This document shows, piece by piece, positions 1 to 9,184 of a stretch of 49,150 nt of DNA. The position numbers and the translations under genes were made by a program. Source of the DNA: Lachnospiraceae bacterium (GTDB taxonomy: Bacteria; Bacillota; Clostridia; Lachnospirales; Lachnospiraceae); the NCBI GenBank assembly GCA_015056945.1, contig SVFH01000020.1:1-49150 (forward strand), in the 5' to 3' direction. Below the pieces are notes generated by a model. It was not told the DNA's origin. It made no database searches and worked only from the letters and a program-made list of their open reading frames with translations. Every line of letters starts with the position of its first letter. Within the stretch, counting starts at the first letter, position 1.

Positions 1-104
1 GGACAATTATATCATGGGCTTAACTAAGCCTATTGAACAAAATAAATTAAGTTATCAAGGTACATTTATGTATCTAAAAAATATTATACGAGGAGAGCAC
101 AGAC

Positions 105-674
105 ATGGAAACAAAGAATATAATGATTGTCGGCGTAGGCGGACAGGGAACATTGCTTACCAGCCGTATTTTAGGCGGAATTACTACAATGGCAGGATAT
201 GAAGTGAAGCTTTCTGAAGTACACGGTATGGCTCAGCGCGGAGGAAGTGTTGTTACTTTCGTTCGTTTCGGAGACGAAGTTTGTGAACCGATTGTGGAAG
301 AAGGCCAGGCTGACATTTTGATTGCTTTTGAGCGTTTGGAAGCACTTCGTTATGCACATTTTCTCAAAAAGGACGGTGTTCTGATTGTAAATGACAGAAG
401 AATCGATCCGATTACCGTATTAACCGGTATGGCAGACTATCCGGAGAATATCATTGAAGATTTGAGTAAGAAATATAAAGTAATTGCTGTAGATGCACAG
501 GATGTTGCTGTAAAGCTCGGAAATGCGAAAGTGTTCAACACCGTAATCATCGGTGTGGCTGCAAAGCATATGGATTTTGCAAAGGAAGACTGGATTCGCG
601 TTATCGAGAATACCGTGCCGCCTAAGACTGTTGAAATGAATAAAGCAGCTTTTGAGGCCGGATATGCAATTTAA
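105..674 (+). CDS. iorB: Indolepyruvate:ferredoxin oxidoreductase, beta subunit
   Basis: This 189-aa protein matches the gamma-type (IorB) subunit of 2-oxoacid:ferredoxin oxidoreductases, which with IorA oxidatively decarboxylates arylpyruvates from aromatic amino acids to aryl-CoA, reducing ferredoxin in the cytoplasm. The N-terminus shows the family's VGVGGQGTLL stretch (about residues 9-18) and the EVHGMAQRGGSV segment (about 38-49), both typical of this subunit. Length fits the family (about 190-200). An AGGAGAG ribosome site sits 7 nt before the ATG. The thiamine-diphosphate-binding IorA subunit would normally lie immediately upstream and is presumably outside the window; the first 100 bases do not let me place its end with confidence. 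Confidence 0.9.
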   Translation: METKNIMIVGVGGQGTLLTSRILGGITTMAGYEVKLSEVHGMAQRGGSVVTFVRFGDEVCEPIVEEGQADILIAFERLEALRYAHFLKKDGVLIVNDRRIDPITVLTGMADYPENIIEDLSKKYKVIAVDAQDVAVKLGNAKVFNTVIIGVAAKHMDFAKEDWIRVIENTVPPKTVEMNKAAFEAGYAI

Positions 675-717
675 TCCGTGTACAGAGTTTTAGTAGTACC
701 AAAAAGGGAGTTTATTA

Positions 718-3021
718 ATGATGCAACTTGAGAAATTAATGAATCCCGAACAGCTGCGGGCCGTGAAGCAGATTGACGGCCCGCTTTTGATTCTTGCAGG
801 AGCTGGTTCGGGAAAAACCCGTGTGGTAACGCACAGAATTGCATACATGATTGAGCAGGGGATTAATCCCTGGAATATTCTGGCGATTGCTTTTACAAAT
901 AAGGCGGCAGGTGAGATGCGTGAGCGTGTGGATGATATTGTAGGATTCGGTTCCGAAAGTATTTGGATTGCAACGTTTCATTCCACTTGTGTGCGTATTT
1001 TGCGCCGGCATATTGATAGGTTGGGATATGAGACGAATTTCACCATTTATGATACGGATGACCAGAAAACAACGATAAAGCAGCTTTGCAAGCGTATGAA
1101 TATTGACACCAAGTATTTAAAAGAAAAAACGATTCTTGGTGCGATTTCTTCATGCAAGAATGAAATGATGGACCCGGATGCATATGAGAGAGAGAATGAG
1201 CCGGGACCACGTACACGTCAGATTGCGGAAGTTTATCGCGAATATCAGAAGACGTTAAAAAAGAATAATGCGTTGGATTTTGATGATTTGCTGGTAAAGA
1301 CTGTGCAGTTATTCAAGCAATGTCCTGATATTCTTGAAAATTACCAGGAACGCTTCCGCTATATTTGTGTGGATGAGTATCAGGATACGAATACGGTGCA
1401 GTTTGAACTGATTCGCCTTTTGGCAATGAAATACAGAAATCTCTGCGTGGTAGGTGATGATGACCAGTCTATTTATAAATTCCGCGGAGCGAATATACGT
1501 AATATTCTTGATTTTGAGAAGAATTATCCGGATGCACTGGTGGTGAAACTGGAGCAGAATTACCGCTCGACAAAAAATATTCTGGATGCTGCTAATGCTG
1601 TTATTGCGAATAACAAAGGCCGTAAGAGCAAAGCTCTTTGGACAGACAAACCGGGCGGGCGAAAGCTGCATTTCAGACAGTTTGCTACAGCAACGGAAGA
1701 GGCGGAATTTGTTGCTTATGATATAGCACGCAAGGTAAGAGAACGGGAAACTACCTATAAGGATTGTGCCGTGTTATACCGAACAAATGCACAATCCCGC
1801 GCGTTAGAAGAACAGTTTGTACGTGATAATATTGCCTATCGTCTTGTCGGCGGAACAAACTTTTATGCCCGCAAAGAAATCAAGGATGTGCTGGCATATT
1901 TGAAAACAATTGACAGCGGAAATGATGATTTGATGCTTCGCAGAGTCATTAATGTTCCCAAACGTGGCATTGGCGCTGTTTCACTTGAGAAGGCACAGAC
2001 TTTTGCGGATGAAAATGGAATTTCCCTTTTTGAAGCAATGGTGAAAGCAAATGAGATTCCGGGACTGGGTAAAACAGCAGATAAAATGAAAACCTTTACA
2101 GATATGATTCGTGTGCTTCGTACGAAACAACAGGAAGGTTATTATGAAGACCTTCCGGAACTGATTGACGATGTGCTGAATGAAACAGGTTATCTGGCTG
2201 AGTATGATGCAAAAGAGACAGAAGATAAGGAACGCCTTGAGAACATCGATGAATTGATTACTAAGGCAGCTGCTTTTGAGGAAAAGTATTTTCAGGAGAA
2301 TCCGGATGCGGAAGAGGGTCCTTCGTTACAGGAATTTTTAACAGAGGTTTCCTTGGTGGCAGATATTGATTCTGTGGATTCTTCCGCAGAAAGAGTTCTT
2401 CTGATGACGATACACAGTTCCAAAGGTTTGGAGTTTGCACATGTTTACCTGACCGGTATGGAAGATGGTGTGTTCCCGGGTTATTCTACGCTTCATGCAG
2501 AGGATGATTCCGAGATGGAAGAGGAGCGACGTCTTGCATATGTAGGAATCACAAGAGCAAAAGAAGATTTAACTTTGACTTGCGCCAAAGCAAGAATGCT
2601 CTGTGGAGAAACGCAATACAATCCGGTCAGCACCTTTGTGAGAGAAATTCCCGAGCAGATGTTGGAAGGAAATCTCCCTAAAAGGCTTACGTTTGACGAT
2701 GCACCGGATTTTGCGGGTGCTCGCGAAGTGATGAAGACTTCCCCGTACGGCATGGCAAGACCGAAAGCCAGTGCGGTGAAACCGGTAAATAAACCCTATG
2801 CATCTAAGGTTTCATTTGCGTCCTTAACGAAAGGATGCGATTTGGGGAAAGCGGAGCTGAATTATAAAGCAGGAGACAGAGTCCGTCACGTGAAGTTTGG
2901 AGAAGGAATTGTAATATCCATAGATACAAACGGAACGAGTAAGGAAGTTACGGTTGATTTTGATTCTTTTGGCCGAAGAGTGCTGATGGCTGCCTTTGCC
3001 AAGTTGACGAAAATTGAATAA
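718..3021 (+). CDS. pcrA: ATP-dependent DNA helicase PcrA/UvrD (SF1A)
   Basis: A 767-aa superfamily 1A 3'-5' DNA helicase acting in repair, replication restart and removal of recombinase filaments. All helicase motifs are visible in order: Walker A AGAGSGKT (about 27-34), motif II VDEYQDTN, motif III GDDDQSIYKFRGA, motif IV LEQNYRST, motif V with TIHSSKGLEF, and motif VI RRLAYVGITRAKEDL. The last 60 residues, from AGDRVRHVKFGEGIV onward, form the tudor-like C-terminal domain that in Bacillus PcrA contacts RNA polymerase. Length is normal for PcrA (about 720-770). A GGGAG site lies 7 nt upstream of the first of two adjacent ATGs; the second ATG is equally usable. It follows iorB by 43 bp and may be cotranscribed with it. 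Confidence 0.95.
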   Translation: MMQLEKLMNPEQLRAVKQIDGPLLILAGAGSGKTRVVTHRIAYMIEQGINPWNILAIAFTNKAAGEMRERVDDIVGFGSESIWIATFHSTCVRILRRHIDRLGYETNFTIYDTDDQKTTIKQLCKRMNIDTKYLKEKTILGAISSCKNEMMDPDAYERENEPGPRTRQIAEVYREYQKTLKKNNALDFDDLLVKTVQLFKQCPDILENYQERFRYICVDEYQDTNTVQFELIRLLAMKYRNLCVVGDDDQSIYKFRGANIRNILDFEKNYPDALVVKLEQNYRSTKNILDAANAVIANNKGRKSKALWTDKPGGRKLHFRQFATATEEAEFVAYDIARKVRERETTYKDCAVLYRTNAQSRALEEQFVRDNIAYRLVGGTNFYARKEIKDVLAYLKTIDSGNDDLMLRRVINVPKRGIGAVSLEKAQTFADENGISLFEAMVKANEIPGLGKTADKMKTFTDMIRVLRTKQQEGYYEDLPELIDDVLNETGYLAEYDAKETEDKERLENIDELITKAAAFEEKYFQENPDAEEGPSLQEFLTEVSLVADIDSVDSSAERVLLMTIHSSKGLEFAHVYLTGMEDGVFPGYSTLHAEDDSEMEEERRLAYVGITRAKEDLTLTCAKARMLCGETQYNPVSTFVREIPEQMLEGNLPKRLTFDDAPDFAGAREVMKTSPYGMARPKASAVKPVNKPYASKVSFASLTKGCDLGKAELNYKAGDRVRHVKFGEGIVISIDTNGTSKEVTVDFDSFGRRVLMAAFAKLTKIE

Positions 3022-3070
3022 AATTAGTAGACAACATCGAAAAAAAACATTATTTTATTTGTAAAAATGT

Positions 3071-3099
3071 TTGACAAAGATTGCCGGATGTGTGATACT
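3071..3099 (+). promoter_or_regulatory. Sigma-A promoter for the small membrane protein gene
   Basis: TTGACA (3071-3076) and GATACT (3094-3099) are separated by 17 bp, with a TG one base before the -10 hexamer (extended -10). Transcription would begin about 70 bp before the start codon at 3173. Confidence 0.7.
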
Positions 3100-3172
3100 T
3101 TTAGTAATACAATGAATTGATTGGATAAATATAGACAATTTAGTCATAATAATAGTTAAAGGAGGAATTGCG

Positions 3173-3559
3173 ATGTTTGGTATTGTTTTTAATATTATTA
3201 AAGTAGTGAATTCCGGATTGTTTAAATTAGCAGTAAATTTATTTAAAAAGTATAAGGCTAAGAAGAAAAATGAACGTATGAAGGAGGGGCTTTCAATGAA
3301 CGCTTTAGAAGAAGTAGTAAGAGCAAACGAGATTATTTGCAAGAAGGAAGAAGAAAAGAGAAAAAATACGGTTCTTTGGATTCTTGCAATTATTGGAGCA
3401 ATCGCTGCTGTGGCAGGTATTGCATATCTGGTATATCGTTATCTCACACCGGATTACTTAGAAGATTTCGATGATGATTTCGATGATGATTTTGATGATG
3501 ATTTCTTTGATGACGAAGATGTGATTGAAGTTGCTCCGGCAGAAGTGGCAGCAGAATAA
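3173..3559 (+). CDS. Small single-pass membrane protein with Asp-rich tail
   Basis: I do not recognise a named family. The 128-aa reading begins after an AAAGGAGG site. A second in-frame ATG at 3296 (codon 42) has an equally strong GAAGGAGGGG site before it, giving an 87-aa product starting MNALEEVVRANE. The short form has a charged N-terminal helix, one membrane segment (about residues 67-87 of the long form), then an acidic tail of repeated D/F units (FDDDFDDDFDDDFF) and a short Val/Ala/Glu end. The long form adds a basic amphipathic N-terminus (MFGIVFNIIKVVN). Whether both starts are used cannot be told from sequence. It has its own promoter upstream and a strong terminator just after it, so it is probably monocistronic. 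Confidence 0.75.
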   Translation: MFGIVFNIIKVVNSGLFKLAVNLFKKYKAKKKNERMKEGLSMNALEEVVRANEIICKKEEEKRKNTVLWILAIIGAIAAVAGIAYLVYRYLTPDYLEDFDDDFDDDFDDDFFDDEDVIEVAPAEVAAE

Positions 3560-3576
3560 CTGAATAATTTTGATTG

Positions 3577-3608
3577 AAAGCGGGATGCGCTATGCATCCC
3601 GCTTTTTA
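3577..3608 (+). terminator. Rho-independent terminator
   Basis: Arms AAAGCGGGATGC (3577-3588) and GCATCCCGCTTT flank a 5-nt loop and are followed by a T run. It ends the small membrane protein transcript and lies only 12 bp before the rlmD-like gene. Confidence 0.85.
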
Positions 3609-3619
3609 AGAGGTAAGAT

Positions 3620-5017
3620 ATGAGAAAAGGTGATATTTTAGAAGGAATTGTTTTGCGCACCGATTTCCCGAATAAGGGAATTGTGGAAGTGCAGACAGAA
3701 GAAGGAAACAGAATAAATGTTACGGTAAAAAATGCACTTCCCGGGCAGGTGGTGAAGTGTGTTATCAATAAGAAGAAAAATAGCCATTTGGAGGGCCGGC
3801 TTCTTGAGGTAGTGCATCCTGCACCGGTAGAGAAAGAAAGTCCATGTCCTCATTTTGGGACATGCGGAGGCTGCCTCTATCAGACCTATCCGTACGAGGA
3901 ACAATTGGTAATTAAGACAGGACAAATCGAAAGACTGTTGCGACCGGTTCTTGAAGCACATGATGAAACTGTTGTATGGGAGAATATTTTTGAAGGAATC
4001 AAAGCGAGTCCTTGTGTGGAAGGGTATCGCAATAAGATGGAGTTTACCTTTGGAGATGAGTACAAGGATGGTCCGTTGAGTCTTGGCATGCACAAACGAG
4101 GCAGTTTTTATGATATTGTCTCTGTCGGAGAGTGCCGCATTTCAGACGAGGATTACAGAGCAATCCTTTCGTTTACGCAAAAGTATTTTATGGATTCCGG
4201 TCTGCCCTTTTTTCATCGTTTGACGCATAAGGGATATTTGCGTCATTTATGTGTGCGCAAAGCGGTTAAAACGGGTGAAATACTGGTGGCACTGATTACG
4301 ACATCGCAAAAGGAGGTGGATTTGAGTTCTTACAAGGAAGGGCTTTTATCTCTCCCCTTAAAAGGCAAAATTGCCGGAATTGTACATACATTAAATGATT
4401 CGGTTGCAGATGTGGTAAAGAATGAAGGGACTACACTTTTATACGGAAAAGATTATATTACCGAGTCTTTACTTGGCTTGGAATTTAAGATTACACAATT
4501 TTCCTTCTTTCAGACAAACAGTTTAGGGGCCGAGTGTTTATATGAGACGGTAAGAACATATTTGGGAACACCGGAGATTCCGAATCCTGTGGTGTATGAT
4601 TTATATAGCGGTACCGGTACCATTGCGCAACTTTTGGCTCCGGTTTCCGGGAAGGTTGTCGGTGTTGAAATAGTGGAAGAGGCTGTAGAGGCAGCTAAGG
4701 AAAATGCTAAATTAAACGGACTTGATAACTGCGAATTTATCGCAGGTGATGTATTGAAAGTACTTGATGATATTGAAGTACTTCCGGATTATATTATTCT
4801 GGATCCGCCGCGTGACGGAATTCATCCGAAGGCATTGACAAAGATTATTTCTTACGGTGTAAACAGGATGGTCTATGTATCTTGTAAACCGACCAGTCTT
4901 GCAAGGGATTTGGAAGTATTCCTGGAAGCCGGCTATCGTGCAGAGAGAATATGTTGTGTGGACATGTTTCCTGCGACCGCGAACTGTGAGACGGTAGTTC
5001 TTTTGAACAAGTATTGA
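3620..5017 (+). CDS. rlmD: 23S rRNA (uracil-C5)-methyltransferase, RlmD/RumA family
   Basis: A 465-aa SAM-dependent RNA m5U methyltransferase of the RumA/TrmA superfamily, predicted to methylate uridines in 23S rRNA. An N-terminal TRAM domain (about 1-60) is followed by a CPHFGTCGGC cluster (C-x5-C-x2-C, about residue 77) that with a later Cys holds the [4Fe-4S] cluster of the family. The Rossmann part shows the SAM site VYDLYSGTGTIAQLL, the IILDPPRDGIHP motif, and the nucleophile motif as VSCKPTSLARDL; Lys replaces the more common Asn after the catalytic Cys. Length is typical (430-470). Paralogues (RlmCD, TrmFO-independent TrmA) cannot be separated by eye, so target position is inferred. 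Confidence 0.9.
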   Translation: MRKGDILEGIVLRTDFPNKGIVEVQTEEGNRINVTVKNALPGQVVKCVINKKKNSHLEGRLLEVVHPAPVEKESPCPHFGTCGGCLYQTYPYEEQLVIKTGQIERLLRPVLEAHDETVVWENIFEGIKASPCVEGYRNKMEFTFGDEYKDGPLSLGMHKRGSFYDIVSVGECRISDEDYRAILSFTQKYFMDSGLPFFHRLTHKGYLRHLCVRKAVKTGEILVALITTSQKEVDLSSYKEGLLSLPLKGKIAGIVHTLNDSVADVVKNEGTTLLYGKDYITESLLGLEFKITQFSFFQTNSLGAECLYETVRTYLGTPEIPNPVVYDLYSGTGTIAQLLAPVSGKVVGVEIVEEAVEAAKENAKLNGLDNCEFIAGDVLKVLDDIEVLPDYIILDPPRDGIHPKALTKIISYGVNRMVYVSCKPTSLARDLEVFLEAGYRAERICCVDMFPATANCETVVLLNKY

Positions 5018-5310
5018 AACGCTGTTGGTTTTGAGCACGAAGAGGAAACAGGCAGAGGAAGAACTTTTTATAAGTAAAATCCGGAAAACATATTCGGAAT
5101 AATAACTGGAGTGATGTAAATGCAAGAGGAGTACCGTATTTTGTATAACGTGCAAATTAGCAGATTTATTTTGCGAAAAATATGATTTCTTTTGTAAGGA
5201 AAACATGTTATTATTTGCATGCAAAAGTCCAAAATAGGAGAAGGAAGAATCTTTGTAGTATTTTAAGAATTTTTAATATATAAACGACTATAAAGAAAAG
5301 GGAAAATGTT

Positions 5311-6552
5311 ATGGTATATAAATGCAGGCAATGCGACAGCGCATTAGAGTATAATCCGATAAACGATAAGATGGAGTGTAGGCACTGTGGCGGGACGTAT
5401 ACGATATACGAGTTAGAAAACGGTATCGTTGAGGAGGCGTCTGTACGTGATTCAGATGAGGCGGCTCTTTTATTGAATGAATCGGTTGATGAAACGGAAG
5501 AAGGTTTTCAGACTTTAGAAGAGCGTAAGGCGATTTTGGAATATATGAAAAATGCCAAGATGATGTCCTGTAAGGTATGTACCTGTACTTCCTGTGGTGC
5601 GGATGTCATTATTAATGATGTTGAAGTGTCGACGTTCTGTTCTTATTGCGGACAACCAACCATTGTGTTTGAGCGTATGCAGGAGGAACTAAGGCCGGAC
5701 TATATCATTCCGTTCCGTATTACGGAAGAACAGGCAGCGAATGCAATTTGTGAGAAGATTAAGAAGACATGGTTTCGTCCGTCGTCTCTGGGATATGCCA
5801 AACCGGAGCAGATAAGAGGAGTATATGTCCCGCATTGGGTATTCAATATGCATTACTATGACTATCAGTCCTGGCGCTGTGAGTCAAACCGGGATGAACA
5901 GACTATTGTTACCTTTCAGGAGATTGAAGCAGAATGTGATTTGGAGAATGTTGCAGTTGATGCTTCTGAAAATGTAGATGATGAATTGGCACAGCTTGTA
6001 GGACCATTTGATTTGCGTTGCAAGAAGCCGTTTGAACCGGCATATTTATCAGGACACTATGCCGATATGTATGACAGGAATCAAAATGAGATGAGCATTT
6101 CGGCCGTGAAGGTGGTAAAGCCTTTGTTTGACCAACAGGTGAGAAGTAAAGTGACTAATGCGAGAGCAACTCTTGCTTTTTCACAGCCGGAATACACAGT
6201 TAATTCTGCAGAATATGTCCTGTTACCGGTATGGTTTTATACATACAGACATAAAAATGTACCGCATACAATTCTGTTAAACGGGCAGAACGGAAAGATG
6301 GTTGGAACCGTTCCAATCAGTAAGACCAAAGTGACTATGGTTGCGGTAATTTTAGCATTGATATGTTGCCTTGTGTGTTGTGCAATTGCGTATTATATCC
6401 CAAGTCCGTTTGTATATGCGATATTGATACTGGCTGCTCTTGCTACATTCTTTTTTGGAAGCTTGGGCTTGAAGGCAATTCACAAGAGTCTTGTTTTGAC
6501 GCAGACGAGAGATATTGTAAATTATGCGAAAGGAAGGCAGAACAGAGAATGA
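5311..6552 (+). CDS. Zinc-ribbon (TFIIB-type) membrane protein, unknown function
   Basis: A 413-aa protein seen in Lachnospiraceae-type genomes and usually labelled only as a TFIIB-type zinc-ribbon protein; its role is unknown. It opens with CRQC...CRHC (about residues 5-26) and has a second ribbon, CTSC...CSYC (about 93-116), giving two probable zinc sites. A central globular region (about 130-330) contains a PDYIIPFRITEEQA segment and many aromatic residues. Two adjacent hydrophobic helices near the C-terminus (about 345-395) anchor it, so the zinc ribbons probably face the cytoplasm. The next gene overlaps its stop by ATGA, suggesting a coupled two-gene unit. Confidence 0.7.
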   Translation: MVYKCRQCDSALEYNPINDKMECRHCGGTYTIYELENGIVEEASVRDSDEAALLLNESVDETEEGFQTLEERKAILEYMKNAKMMSCKVCTCTSCGADVIINDVEVSTFCSYCGQPTIVFERMQEELRPDYIIPFRITEEQAANAICEKIKKTWFRPSSLGYAKPEQIRGVYVPHWVFNMHYYDYQSWRCESNRDEQTIVTFQEIEAECDLENVAVDASENVDDELAQLVGPFDLRCKKPFEPAYLSGHYADMYDRNQNEMSISAVKVVKPLFDQQVRSKVTNARATLAFSQPEYTVNSAEYVLLPVWFYTYRHKNVPHTILLNGQNGKMVGTVPISKTKVTMVAVILALICCLVCCAIAYYIPSPFVYAILILAALATFFFGSLGLKAIHKSLVLTQTRDIVNYAKGRQNRE

Positions 6553-6848
6553 ATCTATTAGAGTTAGGAATAGCATTGGCTTTTGGGGTGCCTGCAGGAA
6601 TTGGCATAGCCTTATTTTTGCTGGCAGCAATTTTACGAAAGAATGTATTGGGAAAAAACGAAAATACATTTGAGCATTACTCTAAACTGCCGGTTCATAT
6701 TTTGGATGAGCATGAGTGTATGACTTTTCTTGGACCTGACAGTGGAATTCGTTGGAAACGTTTAAAAAAACATTGCGCCGGAATGAGTGAGGAGGATTGC
6801 AAGAAAGTGTTTTCCGCTGTAGTTTCACATATGAATTTTCATTCATAG
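6549..6848 (+). CDS. Small membrane protein coupled to the zinc-ribbon protein
   Basis: A 99-aa protein not matched to any named family. The start is chosen at 6549, where ATG overlaps the upstream TGA (ATGA), with GAAAGGAAGG about 10 nt before; the reading frame stays open further upstream only because it passes under the preceding gene. One N-terminal membrane segment (about residues 5-28, rich in Gly/Ala/Leu) is followed by a soluble tail with a CMTFLG segment and a Cys-containing end (KKHCAGMSEEDCKK). Tight overlap suggests translational coupling and a shared function with the upstream protein. Confidence 0.6.
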   Translation: MNLLELGIALAFGVPAGIGIALFLLAAILRKNVLGKNENTFEHYSKLPVHILDEHECMTFLGPDSGIRWKRLKKHCAGMSEEDCKKVFSAVVSHMNFHS

Positions 6849-6875
6849 AACAGAATGTTTCGGAGAAGATGAGAA

Positions 6876-7592
6876 ATGAAAATAGAAATATTATATGAGG
6901 ACAATGAAGTCCTGGTGATATATAAGCCGGCCGGTCTTGCTTCGCAGTCTGCAAATGTGTCGCAACCGGATGTGGTAAGTGAAGCCCGTAATTATTTAAA
7001 AACTTCTTATGTGGGGCTGGTTCATCGTCTTGATCAGCCGGTAGAAGGGATTATGGTACTTGGCAAGACAAAGGCAGCAGCAGCAGATTTGAGCGCCCAG
7101 ATTTCCGGCAAAGGGTTTGAAAAAAAGTATCTTGCGGTAGTGTGTGACGAGACGGGGCTTGATGGTAAAGTGGAAGAACCGATTACATTAGCGGATTATC
7201 TGATTAAAAATCCGACGACCGGAAGGGCAGAGGTTGTATCCGAGTCAGCTAAGCAGAATGCAAAGATCAAAGTGAACAAAGCGATTTTACATTATACAAC
7301 GAAAGCGAGTTGTTTGAAGTGTGAAAATGAAAAGATTAAGCTGTTGGAAATTGCCTTGGAAACCGGACGTTTTCATCAGATTCGTGCGCAGATGTCGCAT
7401 GCAGGAATGTCGTTACTCGGAGATGGGAAATATAGTACGGACAGGGCAAAATGTTTGTCGGCAGAATTGAATATCAAAGATGTGGCGCTATGTGCTTATA
7501 AATTAAGATTTGTTCATCCTAAAACAGGTAAAGCACTTCAGTATGAAATCAAACCTCGTAAAGAAGCATTTTTGATGTTTGAAGAGAAGTAA
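6876..7592 (+). CDS. RluA-family RNA pseudouridine synthase
   Basis: A 238-aa RluA/RluD-type pseudouridine synthase that isomerises uridines in rRNA or tRNA. The catalytic motif is HRLDQPVEGIMVL (about residues 51-63; the Asp is the nucleophile). The opening YEDNEVLVIYKPAGL and the later GRFHQIRAQMSHAG are both hallmark family segments. It lacks the N-terminal S4 domain of RluD/RluC, so it belongs to the short RluA/TruC-like group, and the target base cannot be assigned. It follows the previous gene by 27 bp and precedes a convergent terminator. Confidence 0.9.
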   Translation: MKIEILYEDNEVLVIYKPAGLASQSANVSQPDVVSEARNYLKTSYVGLVHRLDQPVEGIMVLGKTKAAAADLSAQISGKGFEKKYLAVVCDETGLDGKVEEPITLADYLIKNPTTGRAEVVSESAKQNAKIKVNKAILHYTTKASCLKCENEKIKLLEIALETGRFHQIRAQMSHAGMSLLGDGKYSTDRAKCLSAELNIKDVALCAYKLRFVHPKTGKALQYEIKPRKEAFLMFEEK

Positions 7593-7621
7593 GCCACTAT
7601 ACTTGTTCTATAGCTTTAACG

Positions 7622-7652
7622 AAAGGACATCACGAAATGTGATGTCCTTTTT
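7622..7652. terminator. Terminator between convergent genes
   Basis: Arms AAAGGACATCAC and GTGATGTCCTTT with a 5-nt loop are followed by T's on the plus strand. It ends the pseudouridine synthase transcript; the minus-strand T tract is weak, so activity toward the opposite gene is less certain. Confidence 0.85.
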
Positions 7653-7658
7653 GTACGC

Positions 7659-8291
7659 TTAATGGCACATATAGTAATTTCCTTTGCCGTATTCCGGGGG
7701 ATTTTTACAAGCAAATAATGTGAAAATCATGAATAACCACGGAACGAAAAGTGCGATAATAGAAACCCAAAGTGCATTGCTTTCCTGTCCAAAGGTCATG
7801 AGTAAGTCATAATACATTCTCCATTTGAAAATAGAGAGGACGGCAAGTAAGATAACGCCGCCGAAGGAAGAAAAAATCGGTCCGATGACAGGAATAAAGG
7901 AAACAATTGGAGTTAAGATCGAAAGAATAAGTGTTCCGGCGACGACCAGAGCAATGTAAATCAGAGCAATAACATCTCGACGTTTGGTTTTGATAATGTT
8001 AAAGATATTAAATTCTCTTGCGGGAAGCGTCATGGTTAGAAAGTCGTTGGTATACGGGAAGAATGCCATCCATGCATTTTTGCATCCGGCTTTTCTTGCC
8101 ATGATAAAAAGAGGAATGGATTGCAGCAAATAGTATCCGACAGTAAACAGAAAAGATACTACCGCACCGGCAATTGTGATAAATAAAGCGATTCCGGATA
8201 ATCCGAGAGAGCCAATTCCGAAAAGAGACCGGAGGAGGCTGCTGGCATTTGATAAATCCTGACTGATTTGAGGGTTGTATAAAGGTTCCAT
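7659..8291 (-). CDS. Multi-pass membrane protein (DUF5684-like)
   Basis: A 210-aa integral membrane protein with about five hydrophobic segments. The segment QSIPLFIMARKAGCKNAWMAFFPYTN (given here only as a landmark: SIPLFIMARKAG then NAWMAFFPY) is the pattern of small Firmicute membrane proteins annotated DUF5684; this assignment is from memory and tentative. No catalytic residues are evident. A GAAAGGAAG ribosome site lies about 8 nt before the ATG on the minus strand. It is transcribed alone and convergently with the pseudouridine synthase gene. Confidence 0.65.
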   Translation of the reverse strand: MEPLYNPQISQDLSNASSLLRSLFGIGSLGLSGIALFITIAGAVVSFLFTVGYYLLQSIPLFIMARKAGCKNAWMAFFPYTNDFLTMTLPAREFNIFNIIKTKRRDVIALIYIALVVAGTLILSILTPIVSFIPVIGPIFSSFGGVILLAVLSIFKWRMYYDLLMTFGQESNALWVSIIALFVPWLFMIFTLFACKNPPEYGKGNYYMCH

Positions 8292-8482
8292 GTGTTTACT
8301 TCCTTTCTTTTGTATTGTTTTGTTAGATATTTTATCATGGTAGGAGATGGTTTACAAGATGGAAGGGGCATATGCGGAGCGGACAATGTGATTTGTAATA
8401 AATAACTTTTGACGAAATGGAAACATATTATGCTATAGCTATCAATAATAATTGCCGATATATAGAATAGGAGGTGATGGTC

Positions 8483-8923
8483 ATGAATGAAGAAGTGTAT
8501 ACAGGAGCAGAACAGAACAGAGCGGAACACGTTCAAATGGTAACACTACCGAATCAAACGACGCAGACAATAGCCAATATGGTGGTTGCCAGTGCAGTAA
8601 TATGGGTTGTGATTTCTGTAATCCAAATTATAATCGGACTGCCCTTGATGATTTTTGGTATTGGATTCGCAACTTTAGGGTGCGGTTGCTGGAATATATA
8701 TGCATGTATTCGTAATTTTAAGCATGCGAATTATGTCAGAAACTGTGATAATCCGTATCAGGGAGCAAGAATTGTTAAGTCTTATGAAGACTCTTGGGGA
8801 GCAATTTTACTTTGTCTGCTTCTTAATTTGTTTCTTGGCGGAGGCATAGGCGTGATTGGTGCAATTTATGATTATATTCTGCGTTCTTATGTTTTAAAAC
8901 ATCGCGATAAACTTGGAGGATAA
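8483..8923 (+). CDS. Small two-helix membrane protein
   Basis: A 146-aa protein of unknown function. The ATG at 8483 is preferred over the upstream GTG because a near-perfect AGGAGGTGAT ribosome site ends at 8478, 8 nt before it if counted from AGGAGG. A polar N-terminus (about 1-30) is followed by a hydrophobic hairpin (about 32-75) containing GCGCWNIYACIRN, and a C-terminal hydrophobic stretch rich in Gly (LFLGGGIGVIGAIYDYILR). It stands just upstream of the adhesin locus but has no visible link to it. Confidence 0.65.
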   Translation: MNEEVYTGAEQNRAEHVQMVTLPNQTTQTIANMVVASAVIWVVISVIQIIIGLPLMIFGIGFATLGCGCWNIYACIRNFKHANYVRNCDNPYQGARIVKSYEDSWGAILLCLLLNLFLGGGIGVIGAIYDYILRSYVLKHRDKLGG

Positions 8924-9088
8924 ACAAGGATAGAAAAGGAATGTTATGAAATGTTTGGGCAGAACGGATAAATATAGAAAAGTTTACATAAATTATGCGA
9001 TAAAATAACAAGAATATGTTATAAAGCAGATGAAAATAAAAACACCTCAAATGGCTTTTTATCTAAAAGAATTTAGAGGTAATTTTGA

Positions 9089-9117
9089 TTGACATAACTT
9101 TAAAAATGACATAAAAT
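9089..9117 (+). promoter_or_regulatory. Promoter of the first adhesin gene
   Basis: TTGACA (9089-9094) and TAAAAT (9112-9117) with a 17-bp spacer, about 68 bp before the start codon chosen at 9185. Confidence 0.7.
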
Positions 9118-9184
9118 TAACATAGGTATGGATGTTATGTATACCAGTAACATATTATGTTCACTAAAAAAGAGGAGAAGAAAA

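Noticed and set aside
1..104. End of an iorA gene
   Set aside because: No reading frame in these bases shows recognisable IorA sequence, so the upstream gene cannot be called.
5018..5310. Hidden gene or RNA between the rlmD-like and zinc-ribbon genes
   Set aside because: No frame with a ribosome site, hairpin with T tract or strong promoter could be supported in this 293-bp gap.
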